Shown here one piece after another: positions 1 to 7,839 of a DNA stretch of 64,000 nucleotides. The stretch comes from Pelomonas sp. Root405 (GTDB lineage Bacteria > Pseudomonadota > Gammaproteobacteria > Burkholderiales > Burkholderiaceae_C). The notes below the pieces were generated by a model. It did not search any database. It had not been told where the DNA came from and saw only the letters and a list, made by a program, of their open reading frames with translations. Location of the stretch: assembly GCF_001425165.1 (NCBI RefSeq), contig NZ_LMDU01000011.1:637860-701859 (forward strand), given 5' to 3'. The number at the start of each line of letters is the position of its first letter. Positions within the stretch are counted from its first letter, which is position 1. The translations under genes were made by a program, and so were the position numbers.

Positions 1-1070
1 GTCACCGTGACCGAGCCGCCATGCGCCTGGGCAATCGCCTTGACGATGAACAGGCCAAGGCCGACGCTGCGTGTCGAGTGATCGGGCGTGCCGCCGCGCA
101 CCAGCGGTTCGAACACGCGCGCCAGCATGGGCTCGGGAATGGGTTCGCCGAGGTTGTGGACGGTGAGCACGCACTCGCCGCCGTCGCCCCAGGAGGTCAC
201 CGTGATCGGGCCGCCCGGCTCGCCGTAGGTGACGGCATTGGCGACGAGGTTGCCCAGCAGCTGCGCGATGCGGTCGGCGTCGACCGCGCAGCCTCCCGGC
301 CCCTCGGCGCTGTGCCGTATCGGGTTGGAAGGGAACGCGAGCTTGAGCTCCTCGACGAGCTGGCCGACCAGCTCGTGGAAGTTGGCCGGCTTGTGCGCCA
401 CGGTCAGGCCATGTCCGACGCGGATCATCGTGAAGTCCAGCAGCTCGTCGATGAGGCGACGGGCGCGGCGCGCGGAGCGGTGGATGTTGTCCAACACCTT
501 GGCATGGCGCTCGCCCAGCGTGGCATCGCGCCCGATGGTGGTGGCACCCATGGTGATGGCCGCGAGCGGATTGCGCAGGTCATGGCTGACGATGCCGACC
601 ATCTGCTCGGCGAACAGCGCGCGGTCCTCGGCTTCGCGCAGCTGCTTCTGCGAAAGCTCTTCCGAGCGCTTGCGCTCCAGCAAGAGCTGGCGTTCGTACT
701 TGTTCCGCTCCTCGGCAACGACGACCGAGACGACGTCGTGGCAGCCAGCCCCCGCGCCCCGGCGCACGGCGTTGAGCATGACCGTCAGCACGCGGCCATC
801 GCTGCGGCGCAGGTCGAACTTGACCTCGGAGATGGAGCCCTGCACCTGCAGGATGGGCATCCAGTGCGTCTGGTGAAAAATGCGCCCGCCCACGGTGAAC
901 AGGTCCTGCAGCTTCTTCTGCCCTACCAGCTCCTGCGCGTTGTAGCCCGACCAGTTGCACAGCGTGCCATTGACGCTGGTGATGGTGCCAACAGCGTCGG
1001 TGACGAGCAGGCCGACGGGCACCTCGTCGAGCAACTGCTCGAGCGGCGGGCAGGGCGGTGCGGTTGCCAC
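1..1070 (-). CDS. PAS-domain sensor histidine kinase (3' end cut by window start)
   Basis: About 356 residues are visible, and the C-terminus runs off the window edge. An N-terminal PAS domain (roughly residues 8-110, with DEVPVGLLVTDAVGTITSVN and the NWSGY stretch) is followed by a coiled-coil linker rich in E, K and R. Next comes a histidine phosphoacceptor box (VSHDLRNPLAAI) and an ATPase domain with the N box region (LGNLVANAVTYGEPG) and the G2 box (GLGLFIVKAIAQAHGG). No transmembrane segment is seen, so it is probably a cytoplasmic sensor. The start is taken as GTG at 1070, two bases after the stop of the upstream RsbQ-like hydrolase, which implies translational coupling. By analogy with RsbQ-RsbP the hydrolase probably generates the signal read by the PAS domain; this is inference. 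No response regulator is visible; it may lie beyond the window start. Confidence 0.88.
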   Translation of the reverse strand, partial: MATAPPCPPLEQLLDEVPVGLLVTDAVGTITSVNGTLCNWSGYNAQELVGQKKLQDLFTVGGRIFHQTHWMPILQVQGSISEVKFDLRRSDGRVLTVMLNAVRRGAGAGCHDVVSVVVAEERNKYERQLLLERKRSEELSQKQLREAEDRALFAEQMVGIVSHDLRNPLAAITMGATTIGRDATLGERHAKVLDNIHRSARRARRLIDELLDFTMIRVGHGLTVAHKPANFHELVGQLVEELKLAFPSNPIRHSAEGPGGCAVDADRIAQLLGNLVANAVTYGEPGGPITVTSWGDGGECVLTVHNLGEPIPEPMLARVFEPLVRGGTPDHSTRSVGLGLFIVKAIAQAHGGSVTV

Positions 1071-1072
1071 GA

Positions 1073-1876
1073 TCAGAGTTCGAGCGAGGCGATGAAGCGG
1101 TCGATGGCCTGCTCGCTGGCGCTGGGCGCGCTCAAGTGCGGGCAATGGCCGACGTTGTCCACCAGGGTCAGCGTCGCACGCGGCAGCACGCGGTGCATGT
1201 ACTCGCCAACGGCCACGGGGGCGATGATGTCCTCGGTGGACTGCAGGATCAGCGTCGGCTCCTGCAGCTTGGCCAGGTCCGCGCGGTTGTCCGACAGGAA
1301 GGTCACGCGCGCGAACTGCTTGGCGATCTCGGGGTCGGTACGGCAGAAGCTCTCGGCCAGCTCCAGCCCCAGCTCCGGCCGCTCGGGCGCACCCATGATG
1401 GCAGGCGCCATGTTGCTGGCCCAGCCCAGGTAGTTGGACTCCAGCATGTCGAGCAGGCCGTCGATGTCTTCGCGCGAGAAGCCGCCCACGTAGTCACCGT
1501 CATTGATGTAGCAGGGCGACGGGCCGACCATCACATGCGCCGCGATGGCGCCCGGCGCGCGCAGCGCCGCAACCAGGCCGATCATGGCGCTGACCGAATG
1601 GCCCACAAGGATGACGGGGCCCGAGCCGCAGTCGCGGATGATCTCCAGGAGGTCGTCGGCATAACCGCCCAGGGAGTTGTACTTCTCGCGGTTGTAGGCG
1701 CCCAGGTCCGAGCTGCCGCTGCCGACATGGTCGAACGTGACGACCCTGTACCGACGGGCGTACTGCGGCGCCAACAGGCGCCACATGGCCTGGTCACAGC
1801 CGAAACCGTGGGCGAAGACGATGGTCGCCGTGCCGACGCCGCTGACCTGGACGTTATTGCGCCGGGCAATGCTCAT
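1073..1876 (-). CDS. RsbQ-like alpha/beta hydrolase
   Basis: A 267-residue alpha/beta hydrolase without a signal peptide. It has the oxyanion region HGFGCDQ, the nucleophile elbow GHSVSA (Ser94), and a likely triad completed by Asp216 (STEDIIAP) and His244 (VGHCPH). The sequence follows Bacillus subtilis RsbQ closely in memory, including VGSGSSDL, MVGPSPCYIND, NYLGWA, FCRTDPEIAKQFA and EDIIAPVAVGEYMH. RsbQ makes or delivers a small hydrophobic ligand needed by its PAS-domain partner RsbP in the energy-stress branch of the sigma-B pathway. Here the next gene, two bases downstream, encodes a PAS histidine kinase instead of a PP2C phosphatase, so the same hydrolase-PAS sensor pair seems wired to a two-component output. 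It could also act as a general esterase, but the RsbQ resemblance and the coupling argue against that. Confidence 0.88.
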   Translation of the reverse strand: MSIARRNNVQVSGVGTATIVFAHGFGCDQAMWRLLAPQYARRYRVVTFDHVGSGSSDLGAYNREKYNSLGGYADDLLEIIRDCGSGPVILVGHSVSAMIGLVAALRAPGAIAAHVMVGPSPCYINDGDYVGGFSREDIDGLLDMLESNYLGWASNMAPAIMGAPERPELGLELAESFCRTDPEIAKQFARVTFLSDNRADLAKLQEPTLILQSTEDIIAPVAVGEYMHRVLPRATLTLVDNVGHCPHLSAPSASEQAIDRFIASLEL

Positions 1877-2059
1877 GGGGGCCTTTGTGGGCGTATTTCT
1901 ACTACTGGAGCACTGTATCCGGCTGACCCCCTAATCCAGCGGCATCGACGGACCGTTACGCACTGCCCTGCGGCCAGGGCTGTCCCTTGAGCGCGCGACG
2001 CGCGGGCCGCGACTGTTACGACTTGCGGCCGGCGGAGCGGGCGCTTTCGTGGCAGCGGA

Positions 2060-2539
2060 TCAGCCCTTGAGAGCCTTCTCGATGGCGGCCACGTCGATCT
2101 TGCGCATCGTCATCATGGCCTCGAAGGCCCGCTTGGCGGCGGCGCGGTCGGGGTTGTCCATCGCCTCGTTGAGCACGCGCGGGCTGATCTGCCAGGACAC
2201 GCCCCAGCGGTCCTTGCACCAGCCGCACTGGCTCTCCTGGCCGCCGTTGCCCACGATGGCGTTCCACAGCTTGTCGGTCTCGGCCTGATCCTCGGTCTCG
2301 ATCTGGAAGGAGAAGGCCTCGCTGTGCTTGAACTCGGGCCCGCCATTGAGGCCGACGCAGGGGATGCCGTAGACGGTGAAGTCGACGGTGATGACGTCGC
2401 CCTGCTTGCCCGAGGGATAGTCGCCCGGCGCGCGGCGGATGGCGCCGACCTGGCTGTTGGGGAAAGTCTGGGCGTAGAAGCGCGCCGCGTCTTCGGCCTC
2501 GCCGTTGAACCAGAGACAGATGGTGTTCTTGCTAGTCAT
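2060..2539 (-). CDS. VOC-fold protein of the PhnB / 3-demethylubiquinone-9 3-methyltransferase-like family
   Basis: A 159-residue protein with the single-domain pattern of this family: an N-terminal CLWFNGEAEDAARFYAQTF, then VDFTVYGIPCVGLNGGPEF, and the C-terminal half with WGVSWQISPRVL. The family name is historical; most members are not ubiquinone methyltransferases, and the true substrate is unknown. The start at 2539 is preferred over longer in-frame alternatives because AAGGAG lies six bases upstream. It stands alone between the RsbQ-like gene and the downstream phosphatase-family gene, with no obvious pathway partner. Confidence 0.85.
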   Translation of the reverse strand: MTSKNTICLWFNGEAEDAARFYAQTFPNSQVGAIRRAPGDYPSGKQGDVITVDFTVYGIPCVGLNGGPEFKHSEAFSFQIETEDQAETDKLWNAIVGNGGQESQCGWCKDRWGVSWQISPRVLNEAMDNPDRAAAKRAFEAMMTMRKIDVAAIEKALKG

Positions 2540-2684
2540 GAGGGCTCCTTGAGGTGGGACGGCAACGCTGCCGACATCGATTCGACGAGTCAACGGCATC
2601 GTTTTCGACGAATCCCGCCGGCAAGACGTGAGTCGATGTTTCGAAGACGGATGTGTGGGCGACGACCCGCCGACCTCGAGGACG

Positions 2685-3761
2685 TCAAGCCGCCTTGCCG
2701 ATCTTTTCCTGCGCCTCCTGGTGCTCCTCGGCGCTGGCCTCCGGCTGGTCCTGGGTGGCCTGCGCATCCGGTTCGAAGCTCAGCTTGATGAAGACGGGGA
2801 AGTGGTCCGATCCCCAGTGCGGCAGCCGGCGGAAGTCGACCAGGCGGAAGTGCGTGCTGTGGAAGACATGGTCGAGCGGGAACCGGATCAGCGGCCACTT
2901 GGAACTGAAGGTATGAAAAAAGCCGCGGCCGATCCGCGGGTCGAGCAGGCCGCTGACGTCGCAGAAGAGGTCGTTGGTGTGCGACCAGGCCACGTCGTTC
3001 ATGTCGCCGCAGACCAGCGCCGGTGCCTGCAGCGCCTTGATCTCCTTGCCGACCAGCAGCAGCTCGGCGTCGCGCTCGGTCGAGCGGCTGCTTTCCCCAG
3101 GCGCGGGCGGGCGCGGGTGCAGGCAGCGCAGCACGATCTCCTGCCCGGAGCGCAGCCGAACGCGGGCGTGGATGGAAGGCACCTCGTCCTCCACGAGGAA
3201 GCGCACACGGGCATCGATCAGCTCGAGCCGCGAGTAAAGCAGCAGGCCATAGGTGTTGCCCTGCGGCTGCTGCACGGTATGGGGATGCGAGGCCTCGAGA
3301 TGCTTCAAGGCCTGCTGCCACCAGCCGTCGGGCTCGGCCGCCAGGATGAGGTCGGGGTCGTTCTCCTGGATGAGGCGGCACAGGCCCGCGGCGCTGCGAT
3401 TGCTCATCAGCACGTTGGCGCACAGCAGGCTGATCTTGGCGGCGGGGTCGCCACCCTCGCTGTCCTGCACCTGCTTGGCATGCAGCGGCGTATAGGGAAA
3501 CATGCGCCAGCCCTGGTAGAGCGTGCAGGCGGCCAGCGCCGCCAGCCAGAGGTTGTGCAGCATGCCGGCGTCGTCGCGCACAAGGGGCGTGAGCACCAAC
3601 ACCGCGGCAGACACCGCCGCGATCTGCAGACGCGGGAAATCGAAGACGCGAACCCACCAGTCGTCCAGCCTGGCCAGCGGCAGCAGCGTCGCGACGATCA
3701 TCAGCGTTCCCAGCAGGGTAAGCGTGGTTTCCAGGGTCTGCTCCTCCAACGAATGCCACAT
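2685..3761 (-). CDS. Membrane-anchored endonuclease/exonuclease/phosphatase (EEP) family protein
   Basis: About 358 residues. Three hydrophobic segments fill the first 100 residues (around LLGTLMIVATLLPLA, IAAVSAAVLVLTPLV and LWLAALAACTLY). They are followed by a metal-dependent phosphohydrolase domain with AEPD (Glu metal ligand region), the CGDMNDV motif and the C-terminal GSDHFPV His motif typical of EEP enzymes. The topology places the catalytic domain after a membrane anchor, as in uncharacterised YafD-like proteins. ATG at 3761 is used; a TTG at 3794 would add 11 residues. The substrate (nucleic acid, phospholipid or phosphoinositide-like) cannot be told from sequence. The tail is acidic and Glu/Gln-rich. 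Confidence 0.8.
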   Translation of the reverse strand: MWHSLEEQTLETTLTLLGTLMIVATLLPLARLDDWWVRVFDFPRLQIAAVSAAVLVLTPLVRDDAGMLHNLWLAALAACTLYQGWRMFPYTPLHAKQVQDSEGGDPAAKISLLCANVLMSNRSAAGLCRLIQENDPDLILAAEPDGWWQQALKHLEASHPHTVQQPQGNTYGLLLYSRLELIDARVRFLVEDEVPSIHARVRLRSGQEIVLRCLHPRPPAPGESSRSTERDAELLLVGKEIKALQAPALVCGDMNDVAWSHTNDLFCDVSGLLDPRIGRGFFHTFSSKWPLIRFPLDHVFHSTHFRLVDFRRLPHWGSDHFPVFIKLSFEPDAQATQDQPEASAEEHQEAQEKIGKAA

Positions 3762-3871
3762 CGCACCGCGCCCATCGGTGAAGGGCGAGCGCAACGACAG
3801 GCCCCACTCAACTCGCCGGCATGCGCCCGTGACACCCCGAGCGCGCTATCCGGGCTCCCGCACAGGCGCGC

Positions 3872-4780
3872 TCAAGCCGCCTTCTTGCGCGGCGCCCCAG
3901 CCTTGGCCGCGGGCTTCTTTCCCGCGGCTGGCTTGCTCACCTTCTCGTCGCCCTTGGCGGCCTTGGCCTTGCCGCCCAGGCTCTGCCTGAGCAGCTCTGT
4001 CAGGTCGACCACATTGGCGGCGCCGCTGAGGTCGGGCGCCTCTTCCAGCGGCTGCACGGTGGCCTTGTCGCCGGCCTTGGCCTTCTGGCTGACCAGCGCG
4101 CGGATGGCGCTGCTGAAGTCGTCCTTGAACTGCTCGGGCTTCCAGGCATCGGTCATCTGGGCGATGAGCTGCTGCGCCATCTTCAGCTCTGCGGGCTTGA
4201 GGTCGCCTGCCCCCGCCTTGGGCAGGTCCAGCGGCTCGGGCGAGCGGATCTCCTCGGCCCAGCGCAGCGTGCCCAGCATCAGCGCGGGGCCCGCGGGGAT
4301 CAACGCGGCCAGGTGCTCCTTGTTGTGCAACACGAAGCGCGCGATGCCGATGACGCCGGACTTCTCCAGCGCCTCGCGCAGCAGCGCATAGACACGGCCG
4401 GCGCGGCCGTCGGGCGCCAGGTAGTAGGGCTTCTCGATGTAGACGAAGGACACCTCGGTGGCCTTGACGAAGCTCTCGATCTGGATGGTCTGCGTTCGCT
4501 TGGGGTAGGCCGCCTTGATCTCGTCGTCCGACAGCACCACGTAGTCATCGCCTTCGAGCTTGACACCCTTGACGATGTTCTCCTTGGTGATCTCCTTGCC
4601 GGTGCGCTTGTTGATGCGCTTGTAGCCGACCGGGTCCATGCTGCGCTTGTCCAGCCAGTCGAAGTCGACCTCCTGCTCGCTGGTGGCCGTGTGCAGGGAC
4701 ACCGGCACATGGACCAGGCCAAAGGAGATGGCGCCCTTCCAGATGGCGCGAGGATTGGCGGGTTTTGCGTTGTCAGCCAT
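3872..4780 (-). CDS. ku: Non-homologous end-joining protein Ku
   Basis: A 302-residue bacterial Ku. The N-terminal RAIWKGAISFGLVHVPVSL signature and the YKRINKRTGKEI beta-barrel segment are characteristic, followed by YYLAPDGRAGRVYALLREAL. The protein ends in a Lys/Ala-rich tail (KPAAGKKPAAKAGAPRKKAA), as in many proteobacterial Ku proteins, which may aid DNA threading or ligase contact. Bacterial Ku forms a homodimer on double-strand breaks and recruits LigD. No ligD is in the window, so the partner must be elsewhere if the pathway works. It is divergent from the PD40 gene across about 150 bases. Confidence 0.95.
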   Translation of the reverse strand: MADNAKPANPRAIWKGAISFGLVHVPVSLHTATSEQEVDFDWLDKRSMDPVGYKRINKRTGKEITKENIVKGVKLEGDDYVVLSDDEIKAAYPKRTQTIQIESFVKATEVSFVYIEKPYYLAPDGRAGRVYALLREALEKSGVIGIARFVLHNKEHLAALIPAGPALMLGTLRWAEEIRSPEPLDLPKAGAGDLKPAELKMAQQLIAQMTDAWKPEQFKDDFSSAIRALVSQKAKAGDKATVQPLEEAPDLSGAANVVDLTELLRQSLGGKAKAAKGDEKVSKPAAGKKPAAKAGAPRKKAA

Positions 4781-4927
4781 GCGCCCACTGTCGGCGCGCC
4801 GCTTGGCCCGCGTCGTCGGCGGGCCGGAAACCGTCGTGTAGGTACGCGCCGACGGCTGAGTCCATGGCTTTCGGCCAAGAACCGGCTCGGCACGAGACTC
4901 GCGACCTGCCGCACTCGAAGGACCGCC

Positions 4928-5809
4928 ATGAAGGCTTTGCTGGCCCTCAGCCTCGCCATAGCCGCCGCTGCTGCAGCGGCCGCAGGCGCACCGCTGCGCT
5001 GGACGCCCGAGCGCCTCTCGACCGCGGACTACGAGTCATCGCCCAGCTTCGCGCCCGACGGCCGCACGCTGGTCTTCATGCGCGCCAATCCGCAGTTCTC
5101 GGCCTACCGCCTCCTGCAGTCGAGCTGCGGCCCGGCCGGCTGGGGCGAGGCCACGCCGCTGGCCATCGCGGCGCCGCCGCCGGCCAGCGAGGCCGACCCC
5201 TTCATCACGGCCGACGGCCGCCAGATCTGGTTCGTCTCCAACCGGCCCTTCCCCGGCAAGCGGGGCGACGACCTGGACATCTGGGTCGCCGACAGCGACG
5301 GCCGCGGGGGCTGGCGCGCACCGCGGCGCCTGCCCGAACCGATCAATTCAGCGCAGGCCGAGCTGCTGCCGCGCCTGCTGCCCGATGGTCGCCTCTTCTT
5401 CGGCTCCGACCGCGCTGGCGGCCTCGGCGGCAACGACGTCTACGTGGCCACGCGGCAGGCCGACGGGGGCTGGCGCGTCGCCAACCTCGGCGCGCCGCTG
5501 AACACGGCGCGCAACGACTACGAGGTCGAGATGTCGCGCGACGGCAGCCAGGCCGTCGTCGTGTCCGACCGCGAAGGCCGCTCCCATCTCTACCGCTTCG
5601 CGCGCAGCGGCGACGGCTGGCGCCCGCTGGGCCGGCTGGCGGCACGCGACGACGTCTTCCAGGTCGGCCCGCTGCTGTCGCCCAAGGCCGACCGGCTGCT
5701 GTTCGCGCAAGCCGACGGCACGCGCTCGGGCGAGCTCTTCGTCATCGACCTCCAGCCCGGTGCCGATCCAACCTGGCCGCCGGCCTGCCCAGGGAGCACC
5801 TCGCCATGA
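4928..5809 (+). CDS. Exported PD40/WD40-like beta-propeller repeat protein
   Basis: A 293-residue protein with an N-terminal signal peptide (MKALLALSLAIAAAAAAAAG). TolB-type PD40 repeats follow: SSPSFAPDGRTLVFMRAN, ADPFITADGRQIWFVSN, AELLPRLLPDGRLFFGSDR, DYEVEMSRDGSQAVVVSDR and QVGPLLSPKADRLLFAQAD. Such propellers occur in TolB and in uncharacterised periplasmic proteins; the number of blades and lack of a TolB N-terminal domain argue against a true TolB. The start codon was chosen because the upstream in-frame extension overlaps the divergent ku promoter and lacks a signal peptide. The stop overlaps an ATG (ATGA) at the head of the following Rid-family gene. Confidence 0.82.
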   Translation: MKALLALSLAIAAAAAAAAGAPLRWTPERLSTADYESSPSFAPDGRTLVFMRANPQFSAYRLLQSSCGPAGWGEATPLAIAAPPPASEADPFITADGRQIWFVSNRPFPGKRGDDLDIWVADSDGRGGWRAPRRLPEPINSAQAELLPRLLPDGRLFFGSDRAGGLGGNDVYVATRQADGGWRVANLGAPLNTARNDYEVEMSRDGSQAVVVSDREGRSHLYRFARSGDGWRPLGRLAARDDVFQVGPLLSPKADRLLFAQADGTRSGELFVIDLQPGADPTWPPACPGSTSP

Positions 5810-5868
5810 CCGTCACGCGCCGCGCGCTGGCCCTAAGCCTGGCGACCACCACCACTGCAGGAGCCGCC

Positions 5869-6258
5869 ATGGCCACCAAGACCCGCGCCATCAACACCCC
5901 CGCAGCGCCCGCGCCGTCCGGCGGCTATGCCCAGGCGCTGGAGTTGAAGGCGCCGTCTCGCCTGCTCTTCATCAGCGGCCAGATCCCCGTCGACAAGGAC
6001 GGCGCCGTACCCAAGGACTTCGCCGCGCAATGCCGCCTCGTCTGGGCGCATGTCGGCGCCCAACTGCACGCAGCAGGCATGACGCTGGACCACCTCGTCA
6101 AGGTGACCACCTATCTCGGCGACCGCAAGCACGCGCTGGAGAACTCGGCCATTCGCCGTGAGGTGCTGGGCACGCGCAGCCCGGCGCTGACGGTGTTGAT
6201 CGCCGGCATCTACGACAGCGACTGGCTGCTGGAGATCGAGGCCATCGCCGCCGACTGA
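5869..6258 (+). CDS. Rid (YjgF/YER057c/UK114) family protein, probably without imine deaminase activity
   Basis: About 129 residues matching the Rid fold: LLFISGQIPVDKDG near residue 30, ADRK-like loop TTYLGDRKHALENSAI, and the C-terminal EIEAIAAD. The usual catalytic arginine in the PARS motif is replaced: the equivalent stretch reads SPALTVLI. So the 2-aminoacrylate deaminase reaction of RidA is unlikely, as in several Rid subfamilies of unknown role. The start at 5869 has GCAGGAG seven bases upstream. An alternative ATG at 5806 overlaps the previous stop (ATGA) and would add a Tat-like leader (TRRALALSLATTTTAGAAMA), which would export the protein; both starts are plausible. Confidence 0.85.
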   Translation: MATKTRAINTPAAPAPSGGYAQALELKAPSRLLFISGQIPVDKDGAVPKDFAAQCRLVWAHVGAQLHAAGMTLDHLVKVTTYLGDRKHALENSAIRREVLGTRSPALTVLIAGIYDSDWLLEIEAIAAD

Positions 6259-6431
6259 CGCCACCGTCATGGGCTGGCGCCGCCCGGTCGGCCAGTTCCT
6301 ACATCCCTGAGGGGCCCAGCCCGACTGTGAACGCGGGCGCTGCGGCGCACATTGGAGACATGGTGCACAGCACCTGCCGGGGCGCGCAACGCCCGCCCCG
6401 CCCGATGTTCAACCTCACAGGAGCAATCACC

Positions 6432-6782
6432 ATGACTAGCGCCAATCCCACCATCTCCTCGTCCAAGGTCGAGGGCACCACGGTCTTCAGCCCCAACGGC
6501 GACAAGCTTGGCTCCATCGACGACCTCGTCATCGACAAGAAGAGCGGCCAGGTCCGCTACGCCGCGCTGGAATTCGGCGGCTTCCTGGGCATGGGCACCG
6601 ACCGCTACCCCCTGCCATGGGACCAGCTGAAGTACGACACGGCCAAGGACGGCTATGTCGTCAACGTCGACAAGACCCAGCTGGAGCGCGCACCCCGCTA
6701 CCCGATGGACGAAACGCCCACCTACAACGACGAGTACGGCCGCAAGGTTTATGACTACTACGGTTCGAGCTGGTGGGTCTGA
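6432..6782 (+). CDS. PRC-barrel domain protein
   Basis: A 116-residue protein with a single PRC-barrel (SSSKVEGTTVFSPNGDKLG, SIDDLVIDKKSGQVRYAALEFGGFLGMG, RYPLPWDQL). These small barrels are found in photosynthetic reaction-centre H subunits, in RimM and in many stand-alone stress or surface proteins of unknown role. The C-terminal 40 residues are Tyr-rich (YNDEYGRKVYDYYGSSWWV). An AGGAG sits nine bases before the ATG. A strong hairpin with a T run follows the stop, so it is a monocistronic unit. Confidence 0.88.
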   Translation: MTSANPTISSSKVEGTTVFSPNGDKLGSIDDLVIDKKSGQVRYAALEFGGFLGMGTDRYPLPWDQLKYDTAKDGYVVNVDKTQLERAPRYPMDETPTYNDEYGRKVYDYYGSSWWV

Positions 6783-6805
6783 GCGCCAGCCGCTTCGTGA
6801 TTGAA

Positions 6806-6831
6806 GGGGGCGGCGGTTGCCGCCCCTTTTT
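6806..6831 (+). terminator. Intrinsic terminator after the PRC-barrel gene
   Basis: An eight-base-pair stem, GGGGCGGC paired with GCCGCCCC around a GGTT loop, is followed directly by TTTTT. It lies 24 bases after the PRC-barrel stop and just before the ribosome-binding site of the next small gene. Confidence 0.85.
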
Positions 6832-6850
6832 GCTAGCCCTTGGAGGCCTT

Positions 6851-7048
6851 ATGCCCGACCCCACCCGCACCCCGCCGATTCCGCCCGAGAACGCTCCGGC
6901 GATACCAACCGTCGACAGCGACCGGCCCACTGCGAAGCAGCGGCCCGCGCGCGATGTGAAGAATGGGTCGTTCGACGACTCGGTGGCCGGCGAAGAAGAC
7001 CCCGGCGCGGGCATCGACACCATGACACCGCGACCTGGCCGCACCTAA
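6851..7048 (+). CDS. Small Pro-rich hypothetical protein
   Basis: A 65-residue, proline- and charge-rich sequence that looks disordered, with no recognisable domain (it contains PIPPENAPAIP and ends in PRPGRT). TGGAGG lies about six bases upstream of the ATG. It overlaps the eutC stop tail-to-tail by four bases. Function unknown; it may be a real small gene because the ribosome-binding site is good and the frame stays open to the converging neighbour. Confidence 0.5.
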   Translation: MPDPTRTPPIPPENAPAIPTVDSDRPTAKQRPARDVKNGSFDDSVAGEEDPGAGIDTMTPRPGRT

Positions 7049-7839
7049 CCGCCGAGCAAACGCATCAGCGGCGCCGCCGCGGCGGTTTGAGGCAAGGCGC
7101 GTTCGTCCTGCTCGTCCTTCAAGGCAATGCCGCTGACCTGGCGCGTTCGCGCCTCGCGCAGCAGCGCATGCAGCTTCGCCGCGGCGGCAGCCGGCGCAAT
7201 GCCGGCAGCTCGCACGTTGGAGATGCAGTTGCGCTGGGAGTCCACCAGGCCGATGCGCGGCGCCCAGCTGAAGTAGACGCCCAGGCTGTCCGGCGCCGAC
7301 AGGCCGGGCCGCTCGCCGATCAGCACCACGATGCAACGCGCGTTGAGCAGCGCGCCGACCTCGTCACCCAGCGCGACCCGCGCCTGCGTTGCGACGACGG
7401 GCGGCGCCCACGTCCAGCCACCCTCAAGCAACAGCCGCTCGCGCAGCGCGCTGAATAGCGGCAGCCCTTGTCGCTGCAGCGCAAGCGCCGACAGCCCGTC
7501 AGCGAAAACAAAGGCGAGATCGCACACCGGCGCATGAAGCCCCGCCAAGACAGCGGCGTCGGCCGCGTCGAGGCGGCGACCCAGGTCCGGCCGCTGAAGG
7601 TACACAGCCCGGTCCGGCGCCTGGCTCTGAACGGCCAGCGGCGCCTCACCCAGCGCGCGCAGGCCGCCCGACAAATCCTCGACATCCAGCGGCGCATGCA
7701 CGGCGTCGCGCGCTTCGGCATGGGCCTGCTGGAAGGCGAGGTGGGCAGCAGTCGGCACGCTGACACCGGCGCGGCCCAGCGCGATGCGCGCGGCAGTGTG
7801 GCGACGCAGGCTGGCCCAGGGCTGGGTGATCACCGTCAT
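7045..7839 (-). CDS. eutC: Ethanolamine ammonia-lyase small subunit
   Basis: A 264-residue EutC. Family stretches include RHTAARIALGRAG at the N-terminus, VYLQRPDLGRRL, and the C-terminal cobalamin-contact regions LIGERPGLSAPDSLGVYF, SQRNCISN and GIAPAAAAAKL. With EutB it forms the adenosylcobalamin-dependent enzyme that splits ethanolamine into acetaldehyde and ammonia. The start overlaps the eutB stop in an ATGA, so the two subunits are translationally coupled. No microcompartment, permease or aldehyde dehydrogenase gene is next to it. Confidence 0.95.
   Translation of the reverse strand: MTVITQPWASLRRHTAARIALGRAGVSVPTAAHLAFQQAHAEARDAVHAPLDVEDLSGGLRALGEAPLAVQSQAPDRAVYLQRPDLGRRLDAADAAVLAGLHAPVCDLAFVFADGLSALALQRQGLPLFSALRERLLLEGGWTWAPPVVATQARVALGDEVGALLNARCIVVLIGERPGLSAPDSLGVYFSWAPRIGLVDSQRNCISNVRAAGIAPAAAAAKLHALLREARTRQVSGIALKDEQDERALPQTAAAAPLMRLLGG

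Noticed and set aside
21..1433. Long plus-strand open frame of 470 codons
   Set aside because: It is antisense to the histidine kinase and the RsbQ-like gene, whose motifs are clear; the plus-strand product has no domain and is typical high-G+C shadow coding.
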